From assembly GCF_008087625.1 (NCBI RefSeq), contig NZ_CP042997.1:3782001-3846000 (forward strand): a stretch of 64,000 nt of DNA. The letters run 5' to 3'. A model generated the notes under the pieces. That model made no database searches. It was not told the origin of the DNA and was given only the letters and a program-made list of their open reading frames with translations. Shown piece after piece: positions 33,788 through 43,279 of the stretch. Positions within the stretch are counted from its first letter, which is position 1, and the number at the start of each line of letters is the position of its first letter. The DNA comes from Aquisphaera giovannonii. GTDB taxonomy: Bacteria > Planctomycetota > Planctomycetia > Isosphaerales > Isosphaeraceae. A program made the position numbers and the translations under genes.

Positions 33788-34942
33788 CTAGGGGTAGGCC
33801 TGGTCCCCCGCCGGGGCGCCGGGGCCCTCGGGCGCCGGCCCGGCGCCGAAGCCCTGGGGCCGGCCGGCGAGGACGTCGGGCAGGCGCGTCTCGGCCTCCC
33901 TGTCCTTCGTCTTCGCCAGCGCCCTGGCGGCGTGCCGGTTGAGGGGCACCCTGCTCGGCCCCTGATCGCTCCTGGCGTTGTTCTCCTGGAGCGGGCGGTA
34001 GACGTACGCGTATCGGGCGAGCCTCTCTTCCGGCGGATTCTCGGCGACGTACTTCTGCCAGGCGAGCTTCATCGACCGGAGGTCCTTCTCCCGCTCCAGG
34101 CCCTTCTGCCTCTCCTTCTCCAGCGAGTCCCTGACCGCGGCGAGCTCCTCGGGCGTCGGCCCGGACCGGGTCTTCGCCAGCGCCTGGCGGATCTCCTCGT
34201 TGTCCTTCTCCAGCCTGGCCCGGGCCTGGCGCTCCTTCTCGAGGTCGTCCCGCAGCGACTTCACCTCCGGCGCCTCCTTGGGCCTGGCGACCACCTCCTG
34301 GTCGTTGACGCCGCGGAGCGAGAGCGACAGGGGGCCGTTGGCCTTGGCGGCGACCAGGACGGAGGCCTGCTCGGGCGTCACGGCCAGGGTGACGGTGTGG
34401 TTCTGCAGGGCCTTCTCCTCGGGGCGGGTGAAGACCTGCCCGGAGGCCAGCACGAGCACGTTCTGGAGGATCATCTCCGCGTGGGACGGCTTGCCGGACT
34501 GCGGGGCCTCGTAGCGGATGACGTCCACGCGATGCCCGGGGAGCACGAAGCCGGAGACCCCCGACTGCTCGTTCACCTCGACGGCGAAGGCCCGCATGCC
34601 CTTGGGGATGTTGGCGACGAGGCCCGGCGGCGTCCCCTTGGGCCCGAGCTTCTTGTCGACGATCAGGTCCCCCTCGAGCATCGCGGTCCTCACCCAGCGG
34701 TCCTCGACGTCCTTGAACGCGGCGAAGGCGCCGGGGGGGATCGACTTCTTCGACATCCTCTCGACCTTCACCATGTCCGCCTTCAGGAGCTCCTCCTCCT
34801 TGAAGTCGCGCGCGGCGACGAGGACCTCCTGAGTCTCCTCGACGGCTTCGGGGGGCCTGCCCATGTACTTCATCGTGACGACCATGGCGCCCAGTCCGAG
34901 CACGACGGCCAGGCCGAGCACCATCAGCGATCTGCCGTTCAT
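33788..34942 (-). CDS. Tad pilus protein CpaB/RcpC
   Basis: A 384-residue periplasmic protein with one N-terminal membrane helix (SLMVLGLAVVLGLGAMVVTM). A SAF-like domain follows: EVLVAARDFKEEELLKADMV and GMRAFAVEVNEQSGVSGFV, then GHRVDVIRY. Residues about 225-310 form a long charged coiled coil (LRDDLEKERQARARLEKDNE), not usual for CpaB, followed by a Pro/Gly-rich tail. CpaB normally works with an outer-membrane secretin, for which no gene is seen here. Confidence 0.83.
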   Translation of the reverse strand: MNGRSLMVLGLAVVLGLGAMVVTMKYMGRPPEAVEETQEVLVAARDFKEEELLKADMVKVERMSKKSIPPGAFAAFKDVEDRWVRTAMLEGDLIVDKKLGPKGTPPGLVANIPKGMRAFAVEVNEQSGVSGFVLPGHRVDVIRYEAPQSGKPSHAEMILQNVLVLASGQVFTRPEEKALQNHTVTLAVTPEQASVLVAAKANGPLSLSLRGVNDQEVVARPKEAPEVKSLRDDLEKERQARARLEKDNEEIRQALAKTRSGPTPEELAAVRDSLEKERQKGLEREKDLRSMKLAWQKYVAENPPEERLARYAYVYRPLQENNARSDQGPSRVPLNRHAARALAKTKDREAETRLPDVLAGRPQGFGAGPAPEGPGAPAGDQAYP

Positions 34943-35005
34943 GCGTGCCGCTCGCTTTCTCGCAATCGCGGTGCCCCGGGGAGGCGGGGGTGCATCGGTC
35001 CGGCC

Positions 35006-35551
35006 TCACCAGGATCCCAGCAGGCCCCAGCAGGCGAAGTAGGTGATCGATCCGAGGGCGATCGGGATGCCGTAGGGCAGGAGGCGCATCGAGGGCTTCC
35101 GCCGCGCGGCACGCTCGGAGAGCACGTCGGGGTTCCGGATCGCCAGGATCTCATGGCCGATGACCTGCATCATCGCCAGGTGGCGGATCCATTCTCCCGA
35201 GGCGGCGATCATCGCCACGCCCAGGACGCCGCCGGCCAGCACGGTCCCGGCGAAGGCCATCAGGGTGTGGTAGGCGCCGACCCAGGCCCCCATCCCCATC
35301 ATCAGCTTGACGTCCCCCTCGCCCATCCCGCCGATGAGGTTGAGGGGCAGCAGGCAGAGCAGGCCGACGACGGCCCCGGCCAGCGACCACCCGAGCCCCC
35401 ACGCGCCGCCGGTCCCCGCGGCGAATCCCAGCCCCGCGAAGAGGAGGGGGAAGGTCAACCAGTTGGGCACGCGGAGCTGCCTGCCGTCGATGATCGCGGC
35501 CACGACCAGCACCGCCGACACGAACCAAGCCACCGCGGGGACCACCGTCAT
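35006..35551 (-). CDS. Prepilin peptidase CpaA/TadV
   Basis: A 181-residue membrane aspartic protease that processes Flp prepilins. The two catalytic aspartates are D22 in AIIDGRQLRVPNW and D80 in the GGMGEGD motif. Membrane helices cover most of the rest. The start is ATG 35551 with GGAGGAG six bases upstream; the longer frame to 35755 is rejected because it would add a non-hydrophobic Arg/Gly-rich stretch. A strong hairpin separates it from the pilin gene upstream. Confidence 0.87.
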   Translation of the reverse strand: MTVVPAVAWFVSAVLVVAAIIDGRQLRVPNWLTFPLLFAGLGFAAGTGGAWGLGWSLAGAVVGLLCLLPLNLIGGMGEGDVKLMMGMGAWVGAYHTLMAFAGTVLAGGVLGVAMIAASGEWIRHLAMMQVIGHEILAIRNPDVLSERAARRKPSMRLLPYGIPIALGSITYFACWGLLGSW

Positions 35552-35725
35552 CGCCGTCTCCTCCAGGAGCAATTCGCCGGGCTCACATCCGAAGGGGTCC
35601 GCGACGCCACGGCCGCCGGCCCATTCCTCCACCAGAAACGTGGGTCGCGTCGTCCCCCCTGTCAAATCGCCATCCGCGACGGCGCAAGGGCCGGGGGCGG
35701 CTCGCGCCGGCTCGCAAAACGAGCG

Positions 35726-35749
35726 GGGCCGGCGAGGATTCGCCGGCCC
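35726..35749 (-). terminator. Hairpin between Flp pilin and the rest of the Tad operon
   Basis: Perfect ten-base stem GGGCCGGCGA / TCGCCGGCCC with loop GGAT. On the minus strand it follows the pilin gene and is followed shortly by CGTTTTG. It probably stops most transcripts after the pilin, letting the abundant pilin be made in excess over the machine. Confidence 0.55.
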
Positions 35750-35824
35750 GGGCATTCACTCCGTGCCAATCTCGGTCGACCTGGAGGCCGGCTCGGGTCG
35801 CGGCCCGACTGGCCGGCGGGCCGA

Positions 35825-36007
35825 TCAGGAGCTGCTGCCCATGGTGCTGTTGACCGTCGTGAACGTGCCGCTGATGCTCGTGCCCAGCGACTTGACGATG
35901 CCGATGCAGGCCACGAGGATCAGGGCCAGCATGACCGCATACTCGACGGCCGTCGGGCCGTCCTCGCTGACCAGGAACCGTTCGACTCGCTTCATCAACG
36001 CGCTCAT
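35825..36007 (-). CDS. Flp-type pilin, copy 1
   Basis: This 60-residue prepilin is the pilus subunit. The short basic leader MSALMKRVERFLVSEDG ends at glycine, the peptidase site, and the mature start PTAVEYAVMLALILVACIGI has the conserved Glu-Tyr at positions 5-6. AGGAGATC precedes ATG 36007. It differs from copy 2 by one residue (Asn for Asp near the end). The sequence upstream shares a motif with copy 2 at 36150. Confidence 0.92.
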   Translation of the reverse strand: MSALMKRVERFLVSEDGPTAVEYAVMLALILVACIGIVKSLGTSISGTFTTVNSTMGSSS

Positions 36008-36149
36008 GCGGATCTCCTAGGTGGGTGTCGGAAACGGGGGTAGGTTTCGATGCCGGGGTCGCGTTCGGGGTCATCGAGCCGGGGCCGCCTCTCCCATCGC
36101 GGCCCGCCTCTCCCAGGGGAACGGGCCGAAGCCTTTCGCTCTCGGCCTC

Positions 36150-36172
36150 ATCAATCCAACCCTAGGTCACGT
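36150..36172 (-). promoter_or_regulatory. Conserved motif upstream of pilin copy 1
   Basis: On the minus strand ACGTGACCTAGGGTTGGATT, about 145 bp before the pilin start. A very similar block stands at the same distance before copy 2 while the DNA between is largely different. That makes it a likely promoter or activator site. Confidence 0.5.
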
Positions 36173-36423
36173 CCCCCGCCGCGGTCAAATTGCAAGTCGT
36201 CCTCGGGGCGTCGTCGCGGGCCGGCGTCCCACACGCAGCACGGGGCGGCACGTCATGCGTGAGGCCACCTCCTCCCCGAGGTCGCGCTCATCCCGCCCGC
36301 AGAGGGCGACGACCGCACGCGAAGCGAAGGCGGGCGGCTTCGGCGACGTGGCAGCCCGCACCACGCCTGCCGCTCCGTTTCACCGACGCGCAGCGGCCCG
36401 GGTGACGGCCGGCATTCCCGCGG

Positions 36424-36606
36424 TCAGGAGCTGCTGCCCATGGTGCTGTCGACGGTCGTGAACGTGCCGCTGATGCTCGTGCCCAGCGACTTGACGATGC
36501 CGATGCAGGCCACGAGGATCAGGGCCAGCATGACCGCATACTCGACGGCCGTCGGGCCGTCCTCGCTGACCAGGAACCGTTCGACTCGCTTCATCAACGC
36601 GCTCAT
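36424..36606 (-). CDS. Flp-type pilin, copy 2
   Basis: A 60-residue prepilin, identical to copy 1 except for Asp instead of Asn in TTVDSTMGSSS. It has the same leader, cleavage site and AGGAGATC binding site. It lies 416 bp upstream of copy 1 on the same strand with its own upstream motif, so the two are separately expressed tandem duplicates. Confidence 0.92.
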   Translation of the reverse strand: MSALMKRVERFLVSEDGPTAVEYAVMLALILVACIGIVKSLGTSISGTFTTVDSTMGSSS

Positions 36607-36736
36607 GCGGATCTCCTAGGTGGGTGTCGGAACGGAGGGTTGACGTGCGGGGAGCCAGGGACCGGGCGCCGGGCGGGGTTCCACGTCGTCGGGGCTGTTG
36701 GCCGGTCCTGGACCGATCGAGCCTCAAACAAATCCC

Positions 36737-36760
36737 ATCGATCCAACCTTATGTCACGAT
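36737..36760 (-). promoter_or_regulatory. Conserved motif upstream of pilin copy 2
   Basis: On the minus strand ATCGTGACATAAGGTTGGAT, about 130-150 bp before the pilin start. It matches the motif at 36150-36172 at about 17 of 20 positions. The shared core is CGTGAC-TA-GGTTGGAT. Confidence 0.5.
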
Positions 36761-36959
36761 CGGCGAGTCGTCCAAAGATCCGATGAGCGGCCCGCAATCG
36801 CCGAGCACCGGCGCCCCGACGCCGGACCGTTCGCGTTGATTCGCGCGCCCCCGGATCGATGATCGGGGGGGAGACGGTTTGGCGCACTAGACTTGAAGGG
36901 GATGGGGCCCGGCGAGGAACCCGCTAGATCGGCCCGCCTCTTGTGAGGCAAAGTCGAAC

Positions 36960-37865
36960 ATGAGTGCGGACTGGACGGCGGAGGCGACCTCCATCCTGGA
37001 AGGGAGGCGCGACGGGACCGGGGCATGGGCCTACCGCCCCGGCCTCGGGCCGGCCGCCGAGGCGACCGCGCTGGCCGGGCTGGGCGTGTTGGCCGCCGGC
37101 GGCCCGGACTCCGGAAGTGCCGGGGCGAGGCCGGCCGCGGGATGGCTGCGGCGTCATCAGCGGCCCGACGGTGCCGTCGCGGTCTCCGACGGGACGCCCG
37201 GCGCCTGCTGGGCCACGCCGCACGCGCTCCTCCTCTGGCATGCCCTGGGGTTCGATCCCGCCCCGAGGAGGGCCGCCGTCGAGTGGCTACTCCGGTCCCG
37301 AGGCGAGCCCCTGGCCCCCCCGCCTGAAGAGCGCGTCGAGATCGTCGGCCACGACACGAGCCTCGTCGGCTGGCCGTGGATCGACGGCACGCATTCCTGG
37401 CTGGAGCCCACGGCCATGGCCGTGCTGGCGCTCTGCCGTGAGGGTCAGCGGGGGCACCCTCGCGTGGTCGAAGGCCGGAGGTTGATCGTCGACCGTGCCC
37501 TGCACCACGGCGGCTGGAACTACGGGAATCGCTCCGTCTTCGGGCGCGAGCTGAGGCCGCAGCCGGGCCCGACGGGCCAGGCGCTGCTCGCCCTGGCGGC
37601 GACCGATCCCGGCGGCCGCCTGCACTGCGTCGATCTCGCCGTCTCCTATCTCTCCCGGGTGCTGCCCGAGATCCTGGCCCCGATCTCGCTCGCCTGGGGC
37701 GTGCTCGGGCTGCACGCGTGGGGCGCGTGCCCGGGCGTCGCCGAATCCTGGCTTGCCCGATCCTACGAGGCCCACCGCGCCGATCGGGATGCGACGGTGG
37801 GCCTGGGATTGCTGCTCGTCGCCCGGGCCGGGAAGCTGCCAACCCTTTCGGGGGCCTCGACATGA
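36960..37865 (+). CDS. Cyclase-fold (prenyltransferase/squalene-oxidocyclase repeat) protein
   Basis: A 301-residue protein of the alpha/alpha-toroid type seen in terpene cyclases and prenyltransferases. Repeated helical hairpins and QW-like pieces occur: TGAWAYRPGLGPAAEATALA, GWLRRHQRPDGAV, HSWLEPTAMAVLAL and HGGWNYGNRS. No DxDD or DCTAE cyclase acid motif is seen, so enzymatic cyclisation is doubtful. The stop overlaps the start of the DUF362 gene (ATGA), meaning the two products are made together. Confidence 0.68.
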   Translation: MSADWTAEATSILEGRRDGTGAWAYRPGLGPAAEATALAGLGVLAAGGPDSGSAGARPAAGWLRRHQRPDGAVAVSDGTPGACWATPHALLLWHALGFDPAPRRAAVEWLLRSRGEPLAPPPEERVEIVGHDTSLVGWPWIDGTHSWLEPTAMAVLALCREGQRGHPRVVEGRRLIVDRALHHGGWNYGNRSVFGRELRPQPGPTGQALLALAATDPGGRLHCVDLAVSYLSRVLPEILAPISLAWGVLGLHAWGACPGVAESWLARSYEAHRADRDATVGLGLLLVARAGKLPTLSGAST

Positions 37866-38863
37866 AGCGCCGCTCCTTCCTGACCGCGGCCGGGGCGGTC
37901 GCCGCCGGCGGCATGGGGCTCCGGCTCGCCCGATCGCACGACGAATGCGGCATGCGTGCCCCGGTCTTCGTCGGCCGCGCCGGTTCCTATTCCGAGGACC
38001 TCGAACGGATCATACGGGACGGGTTGGCGGAGCTGGGGTTGGGCCGGCCGGCCGTCGAGGGCAGGACGGTCCTGCTCAAGCCCAACCTGGTCGAGCCGAT
38101 CCGGACCGAGCCCCACGTCAACACCCACCCGGCGGTCGTGCGTGCCGCCGCCCAGGTCTTCCGGCGCTGGGGGGCGAGGGACGTTCTCGTTGCGGAGGGG
38201 CAGGGGCATTGCCGCGACTCGCGGCTCGTCCTCGACGAGTCCGGGCTCGGTCCCGTGCTCGCGGAGTCCGGCCTCCAGTTCCTCGACCTGAACCACGACG
38301 ACGTCGTCCGCGTGCCGAACGCCTCGCGATACACGAAGCTCCCGGAGTTGATGCTCCCGGCCACACTCGGCCGCGCCGACCTGATCGTCTCGATGCCCAA
38401 GATGAAGACCCACCACTGGGCCGGGGTGACTCTCTCGATGAAGAACCTCTTCGGCGTCATGCCGGGGGTCTGCTACGGCTGGCCGAAGAACGTCCTGCAC
38501 CATTCCGGCATCGCCGAGTCGATCCTCGACATCAACGCCGCCGTCCGCCCCCACCTGGCGATCGTGGACGGCATCATCGGCATGGAGGGCGACGGCCCGA
38601 TCATGGGGACGCCCAAGGCGGCGGGCCTCCTCGTCATGGGCACCAACCTCCCGGCCGTGGATGCCACCTGCGCCCGCCTGATGGGCATCGACCCGCTGCG
38701 GGTGGCGTACCTAGCCGGCTCCTCGGGCTTCCTCGGCCCGATCCAGTCCCGCCACATCGCCCAGCGCGGGGAGGCCGTCGCCCCGCTCGTCCAGCCGTTC
38801 CGGCTCCTCGACCATCCCTCGCTGGCCTACCTCCGCGACGTGCCGGGGCCGGTAGGGACGTGA
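37862..38863 (+). CDS. DUF362 protein with Tat signal
   Basis: A 333-residue exported protein. MKRRSFLTAAGAVAAGGMG is a twin-arginine-type leader. The body matches DUF362: VLLKPNLVEP, NTHPAVVRAA, DVLVAEGQGH, PKMKTHHWAGVTLSMKNLFG and GIIGMEGDGPIMGTP. The cysteine-rich ferredoxin part found in some members is absent. Folded export by Tat suggests a cofactor, but none is identified. ATG 37862 overlaps the previous stop. Confidence 0.8.
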   Translation: MKRRSFLTAAGAVAAGGMGLRLARSHDECGMRAPVFVGRAGSYSEDLERIIRDGLAELGLGRPAVEGRTVLLKPNLVEPIRTEPHVNTHPAVVRAAAQVFRRWGARDVLVAEGQGHCRDSRLVLDESGLGPVLAESGLQFLDLNHDDVVRVPNASRYTKLPELMLPATLGRADLIVSMPKMKTHHWAGVTLSMKNLFGVMPGVCYGWPKNVLHHSGIAESILDINAAVRPHLAIVDGIIGMEGDGPIMGTPKAAGLLVMGTNLPAVDATCARLMGIDPLRVAYLAGSSGFLGPIQSRHIAQRGEAVAPLVQPFRLLDHPSLAYLRDVPGPVGT

Positions 38864-39241
38864 GACCGCTCGCGATCTACGGGCCTCAACGCCCGCATCC
38901 GCCGGCGTGAGCGACCACGGACGGACGCCCCCGATGACGCCCTCCGCCGGTGCCGCGGGATGATCCGGGGGCACGTCGCCAACGGGCCGAACACCGCGTC
39001 CGAGCGCGGAGGGACGATCCGCGCCGCGGTCGGCACGTCGAGGCGTTGCACGTGACCATCCTCCTCTTGGTTCGGGCGGCGGCGATCCCCGCGAGTCGCC
39101 TGCCCTGACGAACCCGCGCGGCGAAGGTCGGCCATTGGGCCGGGTGGTGGATCCGGGCGGCGTTTCGATCAATACTCGCGGGCCGGGAGCGAAGACACGC
39201 TCGTAAACCCTCAGAATCACAAGGCAAAGGAGATTCCAACG
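38864..39241. other. Intergenic region upstream of the SPFH gene
   Basis: About 375 bp without a gene. The last 70 bp contain less GC-rich DNA (AACCCTCAGAATCACAAGGC) and the AAAGGAG site for the SPFH gene. The promoter must lie here, but no clear hexamers are seen. Confidence 0.45.
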
Positions 39242-40150
39242 ATGCAGCTGGAAGCAGACTGGGACGGCAAGCCGAAGCCGACGATTCAGATGCGCGAGGT
39301 CCTCATCGTGCCGAAGTCCGGCGGGACGATGCTGGCGTACGCCCTGGGCGCGATCGCGGGCGGGTTCCTGCTGTTCGTCGCCGCCGTCGCGAGCCATAGC
39401 CCGATCTGGATCCTCCCGGCGGTGATCCTGGGGATCGGGGCGATCATCGTCCTGTCCGGCCTCTTCACTGTCGGGCCGAACGACGCGAAGGTGCTGCAAC
39501 TCTTCGGAGACTACAGCGGGACGGTGCGGGAGCCGGGCCTGCGTTGGGTCAATCCGCTCTACACGAAGAAACGCGTCTCGCTCCGCGTGCGGAACTTCGA
39601 GAGCGAGAGGCTGAAGGTCAACGACCTCTCCGGCAACCCGATCGAGATCGCCGCGGTCGTGGTCTGGCGGGTCGTGGACACGGCCGAGGCCCTCTTCCAC
39701 GTGGACGACTTCACCGACTTCGTCCACGTCCAGAGCGAGGCGGCCATCCGGAACCTGGCGCTGAGCTACCCGTACGACCCGCACAACGAGGGGGAGATCG
39801 CCCTGCGGAGCCACACGGCGGAGGTCGCCGAGCACCTCAAGACCGAGATCCAGGAGCGGCTGCACCAGGCGGGCGTGGACGTGATCGAAGCCCGGATCAG
39901 CCACCTGGCCTACGCGCCGGAGATCGCGCACGCGATGCTCCAGCGGCAGCAGGCCTCGGCGGTCATCGCCGCCCGGCAGAAGATCGTCGAGGGGGCCGTC
40001 GGCATGGTCGAGATGGCGCTCGATCGCCTCTCGCACCAGAAGATCGTGGAGCTGGACAACGACAAGAAGGCCGCCATGATCGGCAACCTCCTCGTCGTGC
40101 TCTGCTCCGACCGCGGCACCCAGCCGGTCGTCAACGCGAGCAAGGGATGA
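39242..40150 (+). CDS. SPFH/Band 7 membrane protein
   Basis: A 302-residue protein that should scaffold or organise membrane microdomains. Two adjacent N-terminal membrane helices (residues about 31-75) are followed by the Band 7 domain: [50 protein letters not shown], then a helical part [20 protein letters not shown], ending [26 protein letters not shown] precedes ATG 39242. No NfeD-type protease partner is adjacent. Confidence 0.85.
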   Translation: MQLEADWDGKPKPTIQMREVLIVPKSGGTMLAYALGAIAGGFLLFVAAVASHSPIWILPAVILGIGAIIVLSGLFTVGPNDAKVLQLFGDYSGTVREPGLRWVNPLYTKKRVSLRVRNFESERLKVNDLSGNPIEIAAVVVWRVVDTAEALFHVDDFTDFVHVQSEAAIRNLALSYPYDPHNEGEIALRSHTAEVAEHLKTEIQERLHQAGVDVIEARISHLAYAPEIAHAMLQRQQASAVIAARQKIVEGAVGMVEMALDRLSHQKIVELDNDKKAAMIGNLLVVLCSDRGTQPVVNASKG

Positions 40151-40213
40151 GGCGGAGGGGCAGGGGGGGCCGGCCGTGACCCGGCCCCGTCCGCTCGAGC
40201 CGTCGCGACCGGG

Positions 40214-43200
40214 TCACGGCCGCGGCGGCGAGATCCGCCTCGCGGCCGTCGCCGCCTCGACCAGCTCGTAGGCGGCGTCGGCCTTCAGGCCTTCGAACCG
40301 ATCCTCGCGGCCGGACGGCCACCGCACGGTCACCTTCTCCGCCGTCGCGGCGGCGCCCAGGCCGAAATGGAGCCGCCCGTCGCTCGCGGACGCGTAGCTG
40401 CCGCCGCCCGGCCGCGTCGCCGACCATCGCCGGCCGCCGGCCTCGACCGTCACCAGCGCGCCCACGCCGTCGCGGTTCGACCTGACGCCCCGCAGGCGGA
40501 TGCTCAGGTAGTGCGCGTCCGGGAGGCGCGACTCGTTCTTCAGGAGCACCGGGGGCTCATTCTGGGCGACGATCAGGGCGTCCACGAGCCCGTCGTCGTC
40601 GAGGTCGCCGACGGCGAGGCCCCGGCCGACGTGCGGCACCCGGAACGGCGAGTCGGATTCCGCCGGGATCTCGGCGAACCGGCCCAGCGAGTCGCCGAGG
40701 AAGAGCTGGATCGGCATGGCGAACGGGAAGAGCGGGCGGATGTCGCTGACGTGGCCGTTGGCGATCAGGAGGTCGAGGCGGCCGTCGTTGTTCGCGTCCA
40801 GGAATGAGATCCCGAAGCCGAGCCGGTAGCGGGTCGGCGCGGCGAGCCCCGCCGCCGGCCCGCGGTCGGCGAAGAAGCCGTCGCCGAGGTTGCCGTACAG
40901 GGTCGTCGATTCGTCGTAGAAGTTCGTGACGGCCACGTCGGGCCGGCCGTCGCCGTCGGCGTCCCCGCAAGCGACCCCCATGCCGGCCTGGAAGCCGCCG
41001 GCCGCGTTGGCGGCCAGCCCAGCCAGGTGGGCGCGTTCCTCGAAGCGGAAGCCCCCCATGTTCCGCCAGAAGTAATTGGCGGTGGTGTCGTTCGCGACGA
41101 AGAGGTCGATGAGGCCGTCGCCGTCGAGGTCGGCGGCGACGACGCCCAGGCCGCGGCCTTCCCGCTCCTCCATCCCGGCCTCGCGGGTGACGTCGACGAA
41201 TCGGCCCGCGTCGTTCCGGAAGACGTGATCGGGCATGGCGTCGATCTCGCGGGGGTTGCACGCCATGACGATCGCCCCGGAGGGGTCCTTGCAGACTTTC
41301 GGATGCTCCGGGTCCCAGACGCCGTAGTGGCAGACGTACAGGTCGAGGTCGCCGTCGTTGTCCAGGTCGGCGAAGGCGGCCGAAGTCGGCCAGTCGCGGT
41401 CGCCGTCGAGCCCGGCCTGCCCGGTCGCGTCCTCGAAGGTGCCGTCGCCCCGATTGTGGTAGAGGGCGTAGGATCGCCATCGGGTCACGAAGAGGTCCGG
41501 GTGGCCGTCGTTGTCGTAGTCGCCGACGGCCGCGGCGTGGCCGTACCCGCCGGGCATCTCGGCGAGGCGGCTCCGGGCGGTCGCGTCCTCGAACGTGCCG
41601 TCGCCGCGATTGCGGTAGAGGCGGTCCGCCGAGCGTCCCCGGCCCGGGCCCGGCGGGAAGGCCCCCCCCTGGACGAGGTAGATGTCCAGGCGGCCGTCCC
41701 CGTCGTGGTCGAGCAGGGCCACGCCGCCGCTCGCCATCTCCGGGAGCTGGTGCATCGGCGTGGTCCCATTGTCAAACACGAAGCCGCCGAGGTTCGCGTC
41801 CCGCGACCGCTCGACGAACGCGGGGAGCCCGCGCCAGGTCCGGTCGTCCGGGATCCAGGGGGACGTGCCCGCCCCGGCCTCCCGCTCGGTCATACCGAGG
41901 GCCTCGGCGAGGGTGACGCCCGGCGGACGGTTCGCCGGCACGTCCGGGGAAGAGGCGGACGGCGCCGGGGCCCCGCCCGGTTGCCGCGAGGCGGAAATCT
42001 CCCGGAAGGCGCGGGCCTCGAAGCGCCGGCCCAGGCGCCCGGCAAGCTCCGCCATCTCGTCGAGGTGGTCGGCCAGGGCCTGCTCCCGGTAGAGGGCCAG
42101 GTAGCGGTCCCTGGCCCGGTCCAGCTCATCCTTCCTGGCTCGATAGCGGTCGGCCGCCGCCCGGTCGCCCTGCTCCCTGGCCAGGACCGAAAGGCGGAGG
42201 AGGGCCTCCTCCCGCCCCGGGTCGAGCTCGATCAGCCGCTCGAGCGCGCGGCGCTCCGCGGCGTGATCCCGCCGGCCGGCGGCGAACCAGGCCTGGAGCG
42301 AGGCCAGCTCCGCGGCCCCGAAGGACGAGGCGGGGAGCTCGGCGGCGGCCCGCCGCGCCTCGTCGGGGCGGGCCGCCGCCACGGCCCAGCGGAGCCAGGC
42401 CTTCCAGGCGTCGAGGTCGCCCTGCGGGCGGGCCAGCAGCGGCTCGAGGGCCGACCTGGCCTCGTCGAACGCGCCCGATCGGGTGGCGAGGTGGGCCCTG
42501 GCGAGGGTCAGCAGGACCTCGTCGGCCCCGTCGGGAGCCCGCCCCCCGGCCTTGAGGATGCTCAGGTTCATCTGCAGCGGGAACGGCTCCAGGTCCAGGC
42601 CGATGTGGTCCCTGAGGATCCCGAGCCGGACGGCCTCGGCCGCGGGCGGCGGGCCGGCGGCGAGCCGCCAGCGAGCCTCCAGCAGCCGCGCGGCCTCGTC
42701 GGTGCGGCCCAGCTGGCCGAGGAGGATCACGCGGGTCCGGCAGAGGGCATCTCCGTCGGGCCCGGGCAGGTCCTCCACCGTGGCCAGGATCCGTTCGGCC
42801 TCCCCGATCCGCCCGAGCCCGATGGCCGCCTGCGACATCGGCCCCGCGGCCCTGGCGTAGAGCCGAGAGACGGTCGGGATCCTGGAGAGTGTGGATAGGG
42901 TCGCGGCGGCATTGCCCCTCGCGGCCTCGCAGAGCCCCAGTTGGAGCCAGACCTCGTCACGCCCCGGCCATCGTTCCGACAGGCTCACGAGCCTCTGCCT
43001 CGCGGTGCTCAGGCGTCCGGCCTCCATGTCCGCGGCCGCGAGGCGGAGCTCGCCTTCGAGGCGCTGGGCGTTCCAGGCCGCCACGCCCAGGTATCCGGCG
43101 AGGGCCAGGCTGGCGACGGCCATGCCCCACACCACCGCCCGGGCCGGACGTCCGAGGCGGGATCGGGCCTGACCGCCCCGGGTGCCGCCCCGTCGGCCCC

Positions 43201-43228
43201 TCGCGGCCGCGCTCGCTTCGAGTTCCAC
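40214..43228 (-). CDS. CRTAC1-type protein: TPR, FG-GAP repeats and ASPIC/UnbV domain (copy 1)
   Basis: A 1004-residue exported protein. One membrane helix near residues 33-50 anchors it. Residues about 55-400 are TPR-like helices ([20 protein letters not shown]). Residues about 470-880 hold calcium-binding FG-GAP/VCBS repeats such as [34 protein letters not shown] and [16 protein letters not shown]. The C-terminus is ASPIC/UnbV ([20 protein letters not shown]). The start is GTG 43228. It follows the TPR gene at 43280 by about 50 bp and belongs to the set lipoprotein-TPR-CRTAC1. A paralogue lies at 46549. Function is unknown; adhesion or a large extracellular complex is plausible. Confidence 0.82.
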   Translation of the reverse strand: MELEASAAARGRRGGTRGGQARSRLGRPARAVVWGMAVASLALAGYLGVAAWNAQRLEGELRLAAADMEAGRLSTARQRLVSLSERWPGRDEVWLQLGLCEAARGNAAATLSTLSRIPTVSRLYARAAGPMSQAAIGLGRIGEAERILATVEDLPGPDGDALCRTRVILLGQLGRTDEAARLLEARWRLAAGPPPAAEAVRLGILRDHIGLDLEPFPLQMNLSILKAGGRAPDGADEVLLTLARAHLATRSGAFDEARSALEPLLARPQGDLDAWKAWLRWAVAAARPDEARRAAAELPASSFGAAELASLQAWFAAGRRDHAAERRALERLIELDPGREEALLRLSVLAREQGDRAAADRYRARKDELDRARDRYLALYREQALADHLDEMAELAGRLGRRFEARAFREISASRQPGGAPAPSASSPDVPANRPPGVTLAEALGMTEREAGAGTSPWIPDDRTWRGLPAFVERSRDANLGGFVFDNGTTPMHQLPEMASGGVALLDHDGDGRLDIYLVQGGAFPPGPGRGRSADRLYRNRGDGTFEDATARSRLAEMPGGYGHAAAVGDYDNDGHPDLFVTRWRSYALYHNRGDGTFEDATGQAGLDGDRDWPTSAAFADLDNDGDLDLYVCHYGVWDPEHPKVCKDPSGAIVMACNPREIDAMPDHVFRNDAGRFVDVTREAGMEEREGRGLGVVAADLDGDGLIDLFVANDTTANYFWRNMGGFRFEERAHLAGLAANAAGGFQAGMGVACGDADGDGRPDVAVTNFYDESTTLYGNLGDGFFADRGPAAGLAAPTRYRLGFGISFLDANNDGRLDLLIANGHVSDIRPLFPFAMPIQLFLGDSLGRFAEIPAESDSPFRVPHVGRGLAVGDLDDDGLVDALIVAQNEPPVLLKNESRLPDAHYLSIRLRGVRSNRDGVGALVTVEAGGRRWSATRPGGGSYASASDGRLHFGLGAAATAEKVTVRWPSGREDRFEGLKADAAYELVEAATAARRISPPRP

Positions 43229-43279
43229 GTGATTCGCTCGCTCGTGTCCGATCGGTCCGGAGTTGTCGAATGCGATGGC

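Noticed and set aside
28498-33942. Very long plus-strand frames of 500-720 residues across the Tad locus
   Set aside because: They are Arg/Asp/His-rich mirror frames of tadB, tadC, cpaF and cpaE, which carry clear family motifs on the minus strand.
33764-36043. A 759-residue plus-strand frame
   Set aside because: Shadow of cpaB, the prepilin peptidase and the pilin; no motif of its own.
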